This document shows, piece after piece, positions 9,881 through 21,161 of a stretch of DNA of 64,000 nucleotides. How positions within the stretch are numbered: position 1 is the stretch's first letter; each line of letters opens with the position of its first letter. A program made the position numbers and the translations under genes. Below the pieces are notes generated by a model. That model was not told where the DNA came from. It was given only the letters and a program-made list of their open reading frames with translations, and did not search any database. Location of the stretch: positions 110,713 to 174,712 of the forward strand of contig NW_006763140.1 of NCBI RefSeq assembly GCF_000264905.1, read 5' to 3'. This DNA comes from Stereum hirsutum FP-91666 SS1 (lineage: Eukaryota > Basidiomycota > Agaricomycetes > Russulales > Stereaceae).

Positions 9881-12800
9881 ATGCGTTCTCTCTCGCTGCT
9901 AGCTTGCATTTCTGCCTTCCTTCTGGCCTCTTCCGATGTCGTCGACGCCAAGGTCTCACGCGTCAGGCATCCGAAAATGAAGCGCCCTCATCACCAGGCG
10001 CGTGCCATCGGCGCGTACAACGACCTTGCTCGCGAGTTGACGTCACGGAGCTCTGGGTCTGCGTCGAGCTCTGGTTGGGATTCGAAGGCTCCTAAGACGA
10101 CTGCTCCGAAGTCAAATGTGTGGAAGGCTTTGAGCAACGACGAGGCGGCTGGTGTGATCGAGTTGTTGCACGCGCAGGACTGGTTGAACTTGACGAGTGC
10201 TGAGGATGCCGGAACGTATGCATCATTCCTATCATTTTTGTGGCGTGTAAGGTGCTGATTAATTTTACTCCTTGTAGTTGGGACAATACCATTTCGGTTG
10301 TTGAGACCCTCACGCCGAACAAGACTGACGTTCTTCCCTTCCTCACCGCTGGAGCTGAAGCTCCTGAGCGTTGGTCGCGTGTTATCATCATGTTTGCTGC
10401 AACGGAGGAACCATATCTCCAGGATTTCCAGGTGCGTATTTCATTGAACACATATTCGCCGTCGTTACTAAATTGTGGTTTAGGTCGGCCCACTTCCGGT
10501 CACGAACGATACCACGATCACTCCTCTCGACTGGTACAGCACCAAAGGTCAATCTATCCAGCGCAATTATGACGCAGACAGTGATCTGGTCTATGAGTTC
10601 ATCGTACGTCTCTTCCCATCCCACTAACCGCTATTTACATACGACTGATCTTTGCGGTACCTCCAGACCAACGCCACCGAGACTGTTCAGGATATTCTGG
10701 ATGATCTCCTCGACGGAGTGGGTCGATTATCTCTTCTATGCCCAGTACACTCTTCCTAACGGGTATATTCAGGTTGACTTCGGTGACGATGACGCTGACA
10801 TCGTAAGCCCTTGTCGTCCGTTCCTATCATCACTCCACCTGACAGTGTCTTTCCTCCCTACAGGACATCTGGGGTGTCGACCCTCTTCAACACTCATACG
10901 GCCGTGTCATCCAATGGGTCACGATCTGGCAGACGCCCAGCACCGTCTTCGACGGCGAGACCCTCATGCCCGAAGGTATCTACTTCCAAGTTGACCAAAC
11001 CGGCCGCGATCCCGCCGACTGGGCCGTCCTCGGCTGGTTCTACGACAACATCTACTACAACTCGACGCAGGCCTTCCGCGACGCTTGGGAGGCGGGCGAG
11101 TTGAGCAGAAATGTGATCAACAAGCAGGGTGATTGGATTGGAAGCGACTGGACGGGCGAGAAGATGGAATTCGATGAGAAGGCGCCGCCGGTTATGGTTC
11201 AGCCTGGTGGAGATGAGGGTTTGAGGTATAAGGTTGATGTCGAGGAGCAGTACGTCGAGTGGAGTGAGTTTTCCTTCCCTTTCTCCTCCTTTTCGCCGTT
11301 ATCGAGTGTGTGGCGTGATGTGGCGCGATCGTTGACCCCCGATAATCTTGTCACTCGTTTTACGTAGTGGACTTCTCCTTCTACATCGCCTTCAGCCGCG
11401 ACACAGGAATGACACTATTCGACATCAAGTACAAGGGCGAACGCATCATCTACGAGCTTGGTCTCCAGGAAGCCATCGCTCACTATGCAGGTCACGATCC
11501 TGCCCAGAGCGGTGTCGCGTACCTCGATACTGTGGGTTTTCTTCGTAATGGGTTCTATCTCGGCGGCGGACTCATGTCATTCGCATTCCCTACAGTACTA
11601 CGGCTTCGGTCCCTACGCTTTCGAGCTGTTGTCTGGCTACGATTGCCCGACTTACGCCACTTACCTCAACTCGACCTTCCATGTTGATGAGCTGTCGAAG
11701 ACCCACAGGAACTCGTGCGTTCTTTTATGATGGACTTGTCGACTCTCCCTGGTGGACTTACTTTGACGACTTCTTACGATTATAGGATCTGTTTGTTCGA
11801 AGCGGACATGCCCTACCTGTAAGTTTTCCCCTTGCAGAGCGTAGATCTCAAAGACTAACGTTCATCCACTTGCAGGATTCAACGCCATGCGAGCATGAAC
11901 TACGTCTCCGCCAGCAAGAACATCGCCTTCATCGTTCGTTCCGTCTCTACCGTCGGCAACTACGACTACAACGTGAGTTCCTGTTCCTAGTTCCGTAACT
12001 TCTTAATTACTTATGAACGTCTTGTGATCGCAGTTCGACTACACCTTCTACCTGGATGGAACTGTCGAGGTGAGATTCCCACCGACTCCGGGCTTCGTGA
12101 TCCTTCGTTTTAAATCATGTCACGTCTACGTAGACCACTGTTCGTGCCTCTGGGTACATTCAGTCCGCACACTACAAGAACAACGAGGACTACGGTACGT
12201 CGAAAGGCCCTTCGTTCTTCTTGAGATCCGTCCCTTCTTGTGGCGGCCAACTCACTTCCTTTTTTTGGAATTATAGGCTACCAGATCCACGACGGCCTGT
12301 CCGGCTCCATGCACGACCATTGTCTCACCTTCAAGGCCGACATCGACATCGTCGGAACTGCCAACACCCTCGCCAAGCATGCCGTCGTTCCCGTTTCGGT
12401 TGAATATCCTTGGAGCAACGGTACCGTCAGGAATACGATGAAGTTGGAGCGGAGCTACGTGGAGAGCGAGGACGAGGGCAAGCTCGTACGTCTGATCCTC
12501 TCGTCTTCATCATTCGTGGGTCGGTCTTGGATCTCGACGCTGATGCTGGATTTGTGCTGTGTAGATGTGGCCCACAAACTCCCAGGCGATGTACGTTGTC
12601 GTGAACAAGAACGAGACGAACAAGTATGGCGAGCCGAGGGGTTACAGGATCATGCCCTGTACGTCTTTTTTTGTTCGTCACTATATTATTTCATAGACTG
12701 AGATGATCCTTCGTTCAGCTTTGGGTGGAGGCATGCACCTCACCATCACGAACTCGACCAACCTCCTGAACTCGCAGAGTTTCGCTACGCATCAGCTCTA

Positions 12801-13630
12801 TGTTACGAAGCAGAAGGATACCGAGGTAAGCCGTGGTCGTATATTCTTTATTCTCATGACGTTGACATTCGGTATCTCGAATAGCCCAAGGCCGCGCACG
12901 CCAACAACAATTACGATGTCGCCAACCCGTGTGTTTCACTTTTTTTCATCCAAAAGATATAAAATCTGACTCCTTTCCTCTAGGATCGTCGAGTTTGACA
13001 AGTTCTTCGACGGAGAGTCCCTTGACCAGGAAGACATGTGCGTTCATCTCCACATTTGGGTCCCCTTCTTTTGTCCCGTTCTGACATTTTCCCTCTGCAG
13101 TGTTCTGTGGTTCAACCTCGGCATGCACCATGTTCCCGTAAGTTCTATTCGTTACACTATCTCTTCGTATTCCAAAACTAATGTCATGGCCTGCTTGTAG
13201 CACACCGGCGATCTCCCCAACACCGTCTTCACCACAGCCCAATCCTCCATGCAAATAATGCCGCACAACTACCTCCTCGGCGACCCCTCTCGCAACTCCC
13301 GCCAAACCGTCAGGCTGGACTACTCCAACGATGATGGCGTCACGGACGTGAAGACATTCGGCGCGCACTTCGCGAAAGGCACTGCGAACTTGTCAGCCAC
13401 TACGCCCGATTTCTACGCGTATCAAGGAGATGTGGCGGTCAGGAAGTTCCCTTACGATCGTAAGTGATCTTGCTTGGTTGGTTGCTACCGACCATCGTTA
13501 CTAATCGTTGTACGTTCTCTTTGCAGCTCAAGATCCTTTCAACGACAGTGAGTACTCTGTGCTATTCTTTATGGACAAGGAGCGTGACTTTCTAACATTT
13601 TATTCCTGCACAGCTGAATCTATTGTTTAA
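9881..13630 (+). CDS. secreted copper amine oxidase
   Basis: Twenty-one exons join in phase to 803 residues. Exon starts are 9881, 10278, 10484, 10667, 10773, 10864, 11368, 11596, 11786, 11878, 12034, 12164, 12277, 12565, 12719, 12885, 12984, 13101, 13201, 13527 and 13614. The N-terminus is a signal peptide (MRSLSLLACISAFLLASS). The catalytic core is intact: the Asp base in GVAYLDTYYG (about D417), the NYDY motif whose first Tyr (about Y498) becomes the topaquinone cofactor, the copper ligands H-x-H in MHDH (about 536/538), and a third His in GMHHVPHTGD (about 702-706). The enzyme oxidises primary amines to aldehydes with release of H2O2 and ammonia. Because it is secreted, it may work on extracellular amines or supply peroxide. 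Length and the Cys-containing GYDCPTYATY segment fit eukaryotic secreted copper amine oxidases. The very small exons (21, 30, 31 and 35 nt) would be missed by many gene callers. Confidence 0.95.
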
Positions 13631-15954
13631 TGCGTGGAGTGATGGGAATCAAAAACTTGCTTGCGCGTTGTCGCGGGGCAGCGGTGACTTATTGCTAATG
13701 AATGTATCGGATGCTACTGCTCCTATGTGGCCTACATCTAATGATAGAACTTGGACTACGAGTAAAGGCGTGTGTCTCTTGCGTGAGGTCGGACTACTTG
13801 TGTCCTCGTACAATGATTATCAGCGTGTTCTCCGCTCAGTGCTTTGTAAGAGTCGAATGGGTCATTTGAATTATTCGAATTTCCCCCATTCAACAAATAA
13901 CAGCCATGGAAATAGAATCCGCTGGATGTCAGTAAGTGGCAGGACGCGTCCGAAGCTCGGGAGGAACGCGTCCGGTCACAGCACGCTCCATGTGACACTT
14001 CGTGTGAATTGGTAATTTGAAGAACTCGGGCGGCCTCCGTACAGAAAGCGTCCATTCCAGTACCCAACCAATACCCTGCTCTTGCCCTGCTCAAATGGAG
14101 CGTATGCGACTTCGAAACAGCGATATTCTTGTTTATGGTCAAGATAACCAGACTATCTATACTCAGCTCGCACTACGACTTTTTGACACCGTGACTTGGA
14201 ACACCGGAATTTTCGTGATTCAAAACACTAGCTGAGCAGCCTACACTTCGTCGTTCCGCCCACCTCAGTGATGGCTTTTGCTATATTTATCTTTGGAAAT
14301 CGCTCGGTACTGGTACTCTTGCATGCTTCACGCCTCCGTTGGCTTGAACGAATCGCGGATCATGGAACCAAGATGAAGGTGGATCGCCTAGCTCCGAGGA
14401 TCTGCCATTAACAAGCCATTAGACACTGTATGTCGAGGAACATTGGTAAGTCACGTTGCGCTGCATTATTGCGTCCTTGTCCTCTTGTACCCGCTGTGAC
14501 CCGCTATGAATGACCCGTAAATTGAATCCTTACGGCTGCGACTGTGCCCATTCGTCCATTACGGTCACAGGGCCTTCCCGGTGGCATTCATACGCACTGT
14601 GCAAGTGCAATCAGTTTCGACCATGATCGGGACGTATCTGCGTCTAGTACGAAACCCTCTCCGTTTGCTGATGGTTGTTTCATCACGGGTGCGGCAGGTA
14701 CATGGGTCATACGGTCTGATCGGGGCCACTGTTTGCGCTTGTACTCAACGCATAACTGACCGGTGAATGCTGGCCAGTGACAGTGTAGTGAGCTCTGATC
14801 ACAACTTGTCTCTGTGTATTCGCTCAAAATAATTCTGACAATTCCTCTACCTTACCGAGGAGGAGGTCGAGCGAGCTTCATAGACACTTTCAACATCACG
14901 CTCGCCTCGTCCCTCGCCATCGGGTTTCACGGGCATAACCTCAACTCTGTATACAGTACGGCATGCTTAACTCAGAGCGTCATCCAGACGTTTGCCGTGC
15001 CGCCTGGAATGCCGGCAGAGTGCTTCTTAATTCAAGCAGTGATTCGCGGTGTCTTTTTTTGGTCGGTGGATCCGTGTCTGCAGCGGGCGGTTTGCCGAGT
15101 AGAAAGAACTTGCGAAGCAGGTACTTAGACGACATCTAGACAAGTCCTCATCTCGAGACCATATACTAGACATGCGGGCAAGCATCCCCTGTCGGGCGAT
15201 CCTCGCAGGAATAGAACGAATCGTCTTTGTGGCGTGGGCGGCCACAAGTACTACCTTCACCTGCAGCTCGATAAGCCATCCTTGTTATCCTTCCTCGTTG
15301 GCCAATAGCTACGTCTTCGTGTGGGTATAAGGTCTTCCCTTCCCTCTCTCCCTGCGTCTACGCTTCTCTTCCGTCTATTTTTTCATGCGCCCCAAAAAAC
15401 TGCTCCTCGGGTTTCATCGATTTCGTCTATCGTGCATAGTCTGCTAATACTTACCCGTCTCCTGCAGTCTCCTCGGTCTTTCGGACCGGTCTCACCAAAA
15501 TCTCCTGAGGCTTATGTCTTGACAAGCAGCCAAAGTACGACAGGAACGTATCACTTACACTTCTTGCATTTCATCATGCCCTCCAGATATGTACGATACC
15601 GAACAACGTCGCTCAGGGTGGACGTCGTTTACTGCGGAACAGGCATCCGAGCGTAATATCTAAACGACGGAGTTCTGATTTTGCGAGGAGGGTCATGGGT
15701 CAGGACGTTCTCTATGAAGGGCATCATGTCTGCGCTGCTGAGTTCTATATCACATTAAATAGCGGAGAGACTGCAATTGACTTCGTATAGGGGGCTGTCT
15801 CGCGAGAAACAAATGCGAAGACTCTGATCTCGAGGGGCTGCTCTTGTCTATAGTGCATCGAGTCCCTTCAAAGTTCTAAGTCCTCGCCCGCACGAGTCAT
15901 CAATGGTTGGCCCGGCATCCGGTCTCAAATACTTCCGTCCCACCTCGTCATTTT
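13631..15954. other. intergenic, no recognised gene
   Basis: About 2.3 kb between the amine oxidase and the transporter promoter. The frames here are under 130 codons, overlap on both strands and have no family motifs. Confidence 0.45.
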
Positions 15955-16017
15955 CCCCACCCCCTTCCCCACGCCTCATCCCCGCAAAACAGCGGGGGAC
16001 GACTGTTGATTGTGGGG
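15955..16017. promoter_or_regulatory. cluster of five CreA/Mig1-like sites
   Basis: Five hexamers fit the SYGGRG consensus within 63 bp: CCCCAC at 15955-15960 and 15967-15972, CCCCGC at 15980-15985, GCGGGG at 15992-15997 and GTGGGG at 16012-16017. The third and fourth form an inverted pair around AAAACA. The cluster is about 250-315 bp upstream of the transporter ATG. CreA/Cre1 zinc-finger repressors bind such sites and favour closely spaced pairs. Direct glucose repression of the transporter is an inference from sequence. Confidence 0.6.
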
Positions 16018-16099
16018 TGATCGCCTGCTGATTCGTCAAGGACGCGCCGGAATGTCCATCCAATGCGGCAGGAGGAACACCAGACCTACCCCGGATCTC

Positions 16100-16116
16100 G
16101 CGGCCCTGCGGGCCGC
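16100..16116. promoter_or_regulatory. GC palindrome, possible CGG...CCG site
   Basis: GCGGCCC-TGC-GGGCCGC is a perfect 7-bp inverted repeat. It contains CGG and CCG half-sites of the kind bound by dimeric Zn2Cys6 activators. It lies about 70 bp upstream of the transporter TATA box. The binding protein is unknown. Confidence 0.4.
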
Positions 16117-16183
16117 AGCCATGTTTGTGGCTTCAGGCACTCGCTTTCATTAGAAGTGGCTTCCCTGCTTCCTTGCGTACACG

Positions 16184-16191
16184 TATATAAA
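16184..16191 (+). promoter_or_regulatory. TATA box of sugar transporter gene
   Basis: TATATAAA is 78 bp upstream of the ATG at 16269. Confidence 0.65.
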
Positions 16192-16268
16192 GCGGACAGT
16201 CATGCGCTGAGTACCCCAGGCTGCCTTGCTCCTTTTTTTGAACCCACGACAACCTCCAGTCCTCAGCC

Positions 16269-18607
16269 ATGCTCGCAACTCAGGGCATTTTTCAGAATAT
16301 CCGAGTCTACTGTGCGTCATCATTTGGACTTTAATAAGACGACGAGAGCTCGAAGCTGATGATGCGGTCTTTGCAGGGCTGGCATTCACTGCCTACTGGG
16401 GTATCACTCTTTTCGGTTACGATACGTGCGTAACAAGCGTACTTGCTCCACCCTTCGCGCACTCAGTACTCAGCTCTCTGCTTGCAGCGGTGTCGCCGGT
16501 GGTGTCGTTTCTCAGGAGTACTTCCAGCTCCAGTTCGGCTTGCGCACGGGTGATACAGTCGATCAGGCTCGGGTCGACGCGCTTTCCTCCAATGTAGTGT
16601 CTGTGTTGCAGGCCGGTGCGTTTTTTGGAGCCTTGGGCAGCGCTCCTATTTCCGGTGAGTCTTGTGCTTCACCCCTTTCCGCACCCTGGTTCCATTCCTT
16701 GTTCGCTCCTTCCGCCCCGTACATACGAACCCGAAGTCACCGGAACTGATTGATGCGGCTACAGCTAGATTTGGTAGGAAATACACTTTGTTGGGATTTA
16801 CTTTGGTCTTCCTGCTCGGCGCGGTGCGTTGCTCTCGTCCCTCCATGTGTCCTCCTCTCTTGGGTCAGTATTGATGCTAAGTTTTATCCATCGCCACAGA
16901 TCCTTCAAACCGTCGCGAACGGCTCTACTCGTGGTATCGGTTACATCTATGGCGGTCGTGTCGTTGCCGGTTTCGGTATCGGTGGAATCTCGGCTGTATC
17001 TCCATCTTTCGTCTCAGAATGTGCGCCTAAGGAGGTCAGAGGTCGTATTACTGGGCTGTTCCAGGTCATGGTCGCGATGGGTGTCATGCTGTCGTACTTC
17101 ATCAACTGTACGTTTCTTTACTACTCTCTGTGGCCCATCGGTGCTGAAATATGCGGTCACGAATATCTCAGACGGCGTCAGTGTGCATCTGAATGACTCG
17201 GAAAAGGTCTGGACTGTCCCGTTCGGTTTCCAGATTGTTCCAGCAGGAGTGATGGCTCTGGGACTCTTGACGGTTAAGGTATGCACTTCTCATATCTTTT
17301 AGATTATTCCTATCGTTCTGAATCTGACATTTCTTTTTGCCGGTAGGAATCACCTCGTTGGCTCGCATCTCGTGGTCGTAATGAAGAGGCACTGGTGAAC
17401 CTGGCTTATATTCGCAGAGTTCACCCGGATGCAGAGTCTGTCAGGTCGGAGTTGGCAGAGATTGAGGCCGCCATCCACGAAGAGAACGAAGCCAAGCGGG
17501 GACTCCATTGGAAGGAAGCTTTCACCGGAAAGGGCAACTGGCCACGATTCGTTATTGCCTTCGTTATCTTCCTCCTCCAACAATGGTGCGGACAAAACTC
17601 GGTCGGTTATTACGCACCCCAGATTTTCGCCTCTGTAAGTAATTTATTTGTCGATTTTGGAACCTTGCTAATTATGTTCGCTTAGATTGGCTACAGCAGC
17701 ACGACCAGTGCACTGCTTGCCTCAGGAGTCTACGGCATCGTCAAGCTCGTCGCAACCGCCATCTTCGTGTTCTTTCTCGTCGACAGTTTCGGCCGTAAGG
17801 CCTCGTTGCTTGTCTCCGCACTTGGAATGGGCGTCCTGTTCTTCATGTATGTTTCTCCGACCCTTGCTATTCTTTGGATACATTCGTTGAGCACGGTTCT
17901 GGCTGATTTAGCATCGGAGCAATCCTCAAGACTCACCCCCCACCTGCTTCTCTCGACGGCGCTGCCCCACCTACCACATCAAAGGCAATGGCGGCTATGC
18001 TGTATATCTACGTCTGCTTCTACTCGATGGGTTGGGGTCCACTTCCATGGGTCTACGTCTCCGATATTTTCCCTACCAGGACACGGTCTTATGGTCTTGC
18101 TACGGCCAGTGCCAGTCAATGGCTGTGGAGTACGTGTTTTATATCTGCGGCTCATTCCCCTCGCCATCCAAAATTGTTACTAGCGCGGCAATATTGATCT
18201 CGATCTTGCTCCCCCTAGACTTCGTCGTGTCGAAGACTACGCCACAAATTCATACAAACCTTGGCTACAAGATGTTCTTCATGTTTGCCGCTGTCAATAT
18301 TGGCGCCATGGCCATCTTCTCTATGTACGTCTTCGTATGCTCTTACATTTCCGCATACGACTAACCATAATCGCCGTTTATAGACTCATCCCAGAGACCA
18401 AGGGGCGCTCTCTGGAAGAGATGGACGTCATCTTCGGTTCAGTCACTGCCGAGCAGCGCCAAAAGCACATTCAGCAAGAGGAGCGAGGTCAGTCCTTTTT
18501 CCCTTTTTTTTCGTTTAGTTTCGGATCTGATCCTTTTCCACCCTTCAGTCCTTGAGCACGAGCACAACGACACGACGTCAGACAGGTCCCTGGAGCCCAA
18601 GGTCTGA
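16269..18607 (+). CDS. MFS sugar/quinate-type transporter
   Basis: Twelve exons give 522 residues: 16269-16311, 16377-16425, 16488-16654, 16765-16823, 16900-17107, 17172-17278, 17347-17634, 17686-17846, 17912-18129, 18219-18324, 18384-18487 and 18549-18607. Sugar-porter signatures appear in order: LFGYDTGVAGG in the first helix, RFGRKYTLLG in loop 2-3, GRVVAGFGIGG, the ESPRWLASRGR motif after helix 6, QQWCGQNSVGYYAP in helix 7, DSFGRKASLL in loop 8-9 and PETKGRSLEEMD after helix 12. Twelve membrane helices are expected in the plasma membrane, with proton-coupled uptake of a hexose or of quinate. The WCGQNSVGYYAP and ILKTHPP-like segments lean towards the quinate-permease branch, but the substrate cannot be fixed from sequence. 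The hydrophilic C-terminus (EHEHNDTTSDRSLEPKV) is cytosolic. The promoter has clustered CreA-like sites, so glucose repression is likely. Confidence 0.94.
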
Positions 18608-19408
18608 GCACGAACTCTGTTACTTACTTATCACGTCCGCGCTGTACTCTTCTTTTCCGCGTGCCCCCTTTGTCGTGGCATACCCTTGTCTTCGATGGGA
18701 TATGTCTAAGGGCAACAGCGATGATCATGCTTTGTTATGTCTTGGTTTCTGTGTATACCGTCCCATCTGTAATTCTAGTCAAGTCTGTTCCCTCGACGGT
18801 CGTAATGCGGCTTCAACGTTATCCTTTCGATTGCATTTCGACGCACTGCTCAATCTTTCGGAGATCACAGTCTGAGAATGACGGAGAGAAATAGAGCTCG
18901 ATATATTGGGTAATGTCAAAATGATTTGTAGATGGGAACAAAGAGATCGGCAACTGCCGTACAGGTCTCTCCTTGAATTCCCGATCTCGCCCGAACCTTC
19001 GCGTGTTACCGCCATCGACGAGGCCTCTGCTTGGTCTCTGCGAATCAACTGCAGATCAAACGTGCTGTGTTCATCGTTCAGTGCTATACGTTGCAGTCAC
19101 TACTAGAAACTGGAGAGTCCCGTCACATCTTGGTTACATAGGTACGATCATTCTTATCGCGTTCGTAGTACTTCCAACGGGATTTCCTTGGGATTTTTCA
19201 ACGGATGACGGCTGACTGACGACTGCGTTCAACATCTGTCCCGATTTAAGGCAGGTATCGTTTAGGTCGCTACTCGAGGGCATTCTCTCGTTGCGCTCAC
19301 TAGAAGCCACTATTCGAGACATCATAGTGTTCGAAGGTAAAAACTGCTCCAGTGATACATCAGCCTCGAAACAAGTTTCTCACTTGTGCTCAGACTTGGT
19401 GTCAGGTC
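18608..19408. other. intergenic, no recognised gene
   Basis: An 0.8-kb gap holding the transporter 3' end and the F-box promoter. I see no gene or obvious repeat. Confidence 0.5.
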
Positions 19409-21161
19409 ATGACCGCAGCACGTCTCCCCGACGAGATTCTCCTAAAGATTTTCAGTAAACTGGATAGAAGCTCCAATGCTGCGAATTCTTGCGTCTGTAA
19501 ATCGTGGACGGAAGCCGCGACAAATATGACATGGGAAAATTTGGGTGATTGGACGCAGCCGTTGACCTCCATAGTCGGGACTCGTAAAGTGGACGACGGG
19601 ACAGTCGTACGTGTCTCATATTAGCTGTGAAGAGCAAAAGCTCATCGGTGCTGCTCAGGATTTGATAAGACCACTTACCCGGGATGACTGGGATCTATTC
19701 CTTGCTCATACTCGCCGTGTACGCAGTATCAACCTGAGTTATTCGCGCACCATCTACTGGAGTACAGACGCCCGACGACAGTTGTCCGAAGGTCCACCCG
19801 GCCTCTTCCCTTGTCTTCGATCTCTGCGACTTCCGAGTGATGGTTTGTGTCCAGATCTTCCAATTATGTCGGAATCGGTGCATAACCTAGAAATCCGAGT
19901 CGGGCAGGCCCTGTGGCCTCCTCCAAGTCAGTACAGTTCTCTGCTGGGTGACATCTCCCAGAAGATGCCAAACATCGTGGAGCTAAAAATCGAAACCATG
20001 GACCTCTCTATGGAAATATTGGAACAGGACATCTGTCGGTTGATTGCGAGCCTCACTTTACTAGAGAAGATCACTCTCCCGTTCTACTGCCTCCTTCCTT
20101 CAATAGTCAGTCAGCTTTCCCACGTCAAGAATCTGCGCAATATCGAAATGGGGAACAACGCGCTGTCGTATGGCCGCACAGGAGACGTTGACGACTTTCA
20201 CTCCATCCTTGAATCGTCCTCCTTCCCTTCGCTCAAAAACCTACACTTTTGTTCATCCTTAGAAGACGCTCGGACGTTCCTTGGAGGGGCATACTCTCCG
20301 GCCTTTAGATTGACCTCCTTGTGGCTACGTGTCACTTTCCCTGGAATGGACACACAGCATCGCACCTCTCCTCGATGTTTTCGCTCGCTTCTCGAACTCC
20401 TTGCGAACGCATGTGGGCCTCTGGAGCGATTGGAAATCACCATGTCAGCTCCAAATGACAGCGACGAGGACGAGATGGAATCCCTTCCACGAATCACCTA
20501 CTCCGATTTCAGCTGCGTCGCTCGCTTCCGTTCATTGAAAGCATTCTCCATTCAGCATGTCCATCCCATTGAAATCACCGATGCAGATGCGGAGACACTT
20601 GCTTCGCAATGCCCGCGTATGGAGGAGCTCACCCTAAATGCTTACCCGACTTCCATTCCTCAAGCAGAAGATCTCGATTTCGCAGCCACATCTTTATCTG
20701 TACGATCACTCGCATCCTTTGCTACCCACTGTCCCCACCTTAAATCTCTAGCCCTATATCTTTACATCGATGACGACATCCGACATATCGACTCTTCTGC
20801 CTACTCCCGGTTCAAGAGTCTTGAAGTATTGAATTTTGGGTACATCCACGCCCCTCGTCTAGCGCGCCAAAAGGACATCTGCTCGATTCTATTCAGCATA
20901 CTTCCCCGTGGTTGCGAGCTCAGAACGTACGTCACGGGCCAAGTCGACTATGACAGGATTGGTGTAGACCGGCCGAGCTGGGGAGGGAGGAACTATGCAG
21001 CAGCAGAGGCGGCTTATGCATATTGGAAAAGTGTGGAAGAGGTCTTGAATTTGATGTGGCGTACGAAACAGGAAGCCGAAAGGATGTCACGGTCAAGAAT
21101 ACACGAGTTGGAGGGCGAAGTGGCTCTGCTGAAGCGGGAACTAGCGTTGGCTAGGACGTAG
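19409..21161 (+). CDS. F-box protein (copy 1 of mirrored pair)
   Basis: The N-terminus is an F-box (LPDEILLKIFSKLDRSSNAA, then VCKSWTEAA), which should bind Skp1 in an SCF ubiquitin ligase. It is followed by about 450 residues of Leu-rich sequence with repeated FxxLxxLxL and LE(R/K)L patterns resembling degenerate leucine-rich repeats, the likely substrate-binding part. The protein ends in a short coiled coil (IHELEGEVALLKRELALA). The ATG at 19409 starts directly before the F-box. Two frames must be joined; a 49-bp intron (19584-19632) fits phase and gives 567 residues, though a frameshift is the alternative. It is clearly but distantly related to the F-box gene at 38255-40087, and both face a WD40 gene. 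F-box genes of this kind are highly expanded in Agaricomycetes; the substrate is unknown. Confidence 0.85.

Noticed and set aside
19584..19632. Frameshift in F-box copy 1
   Set aside because: A 49-bp GT-AG intron joins the frames in phase, so no error is needed, although cDNA should confirm it.
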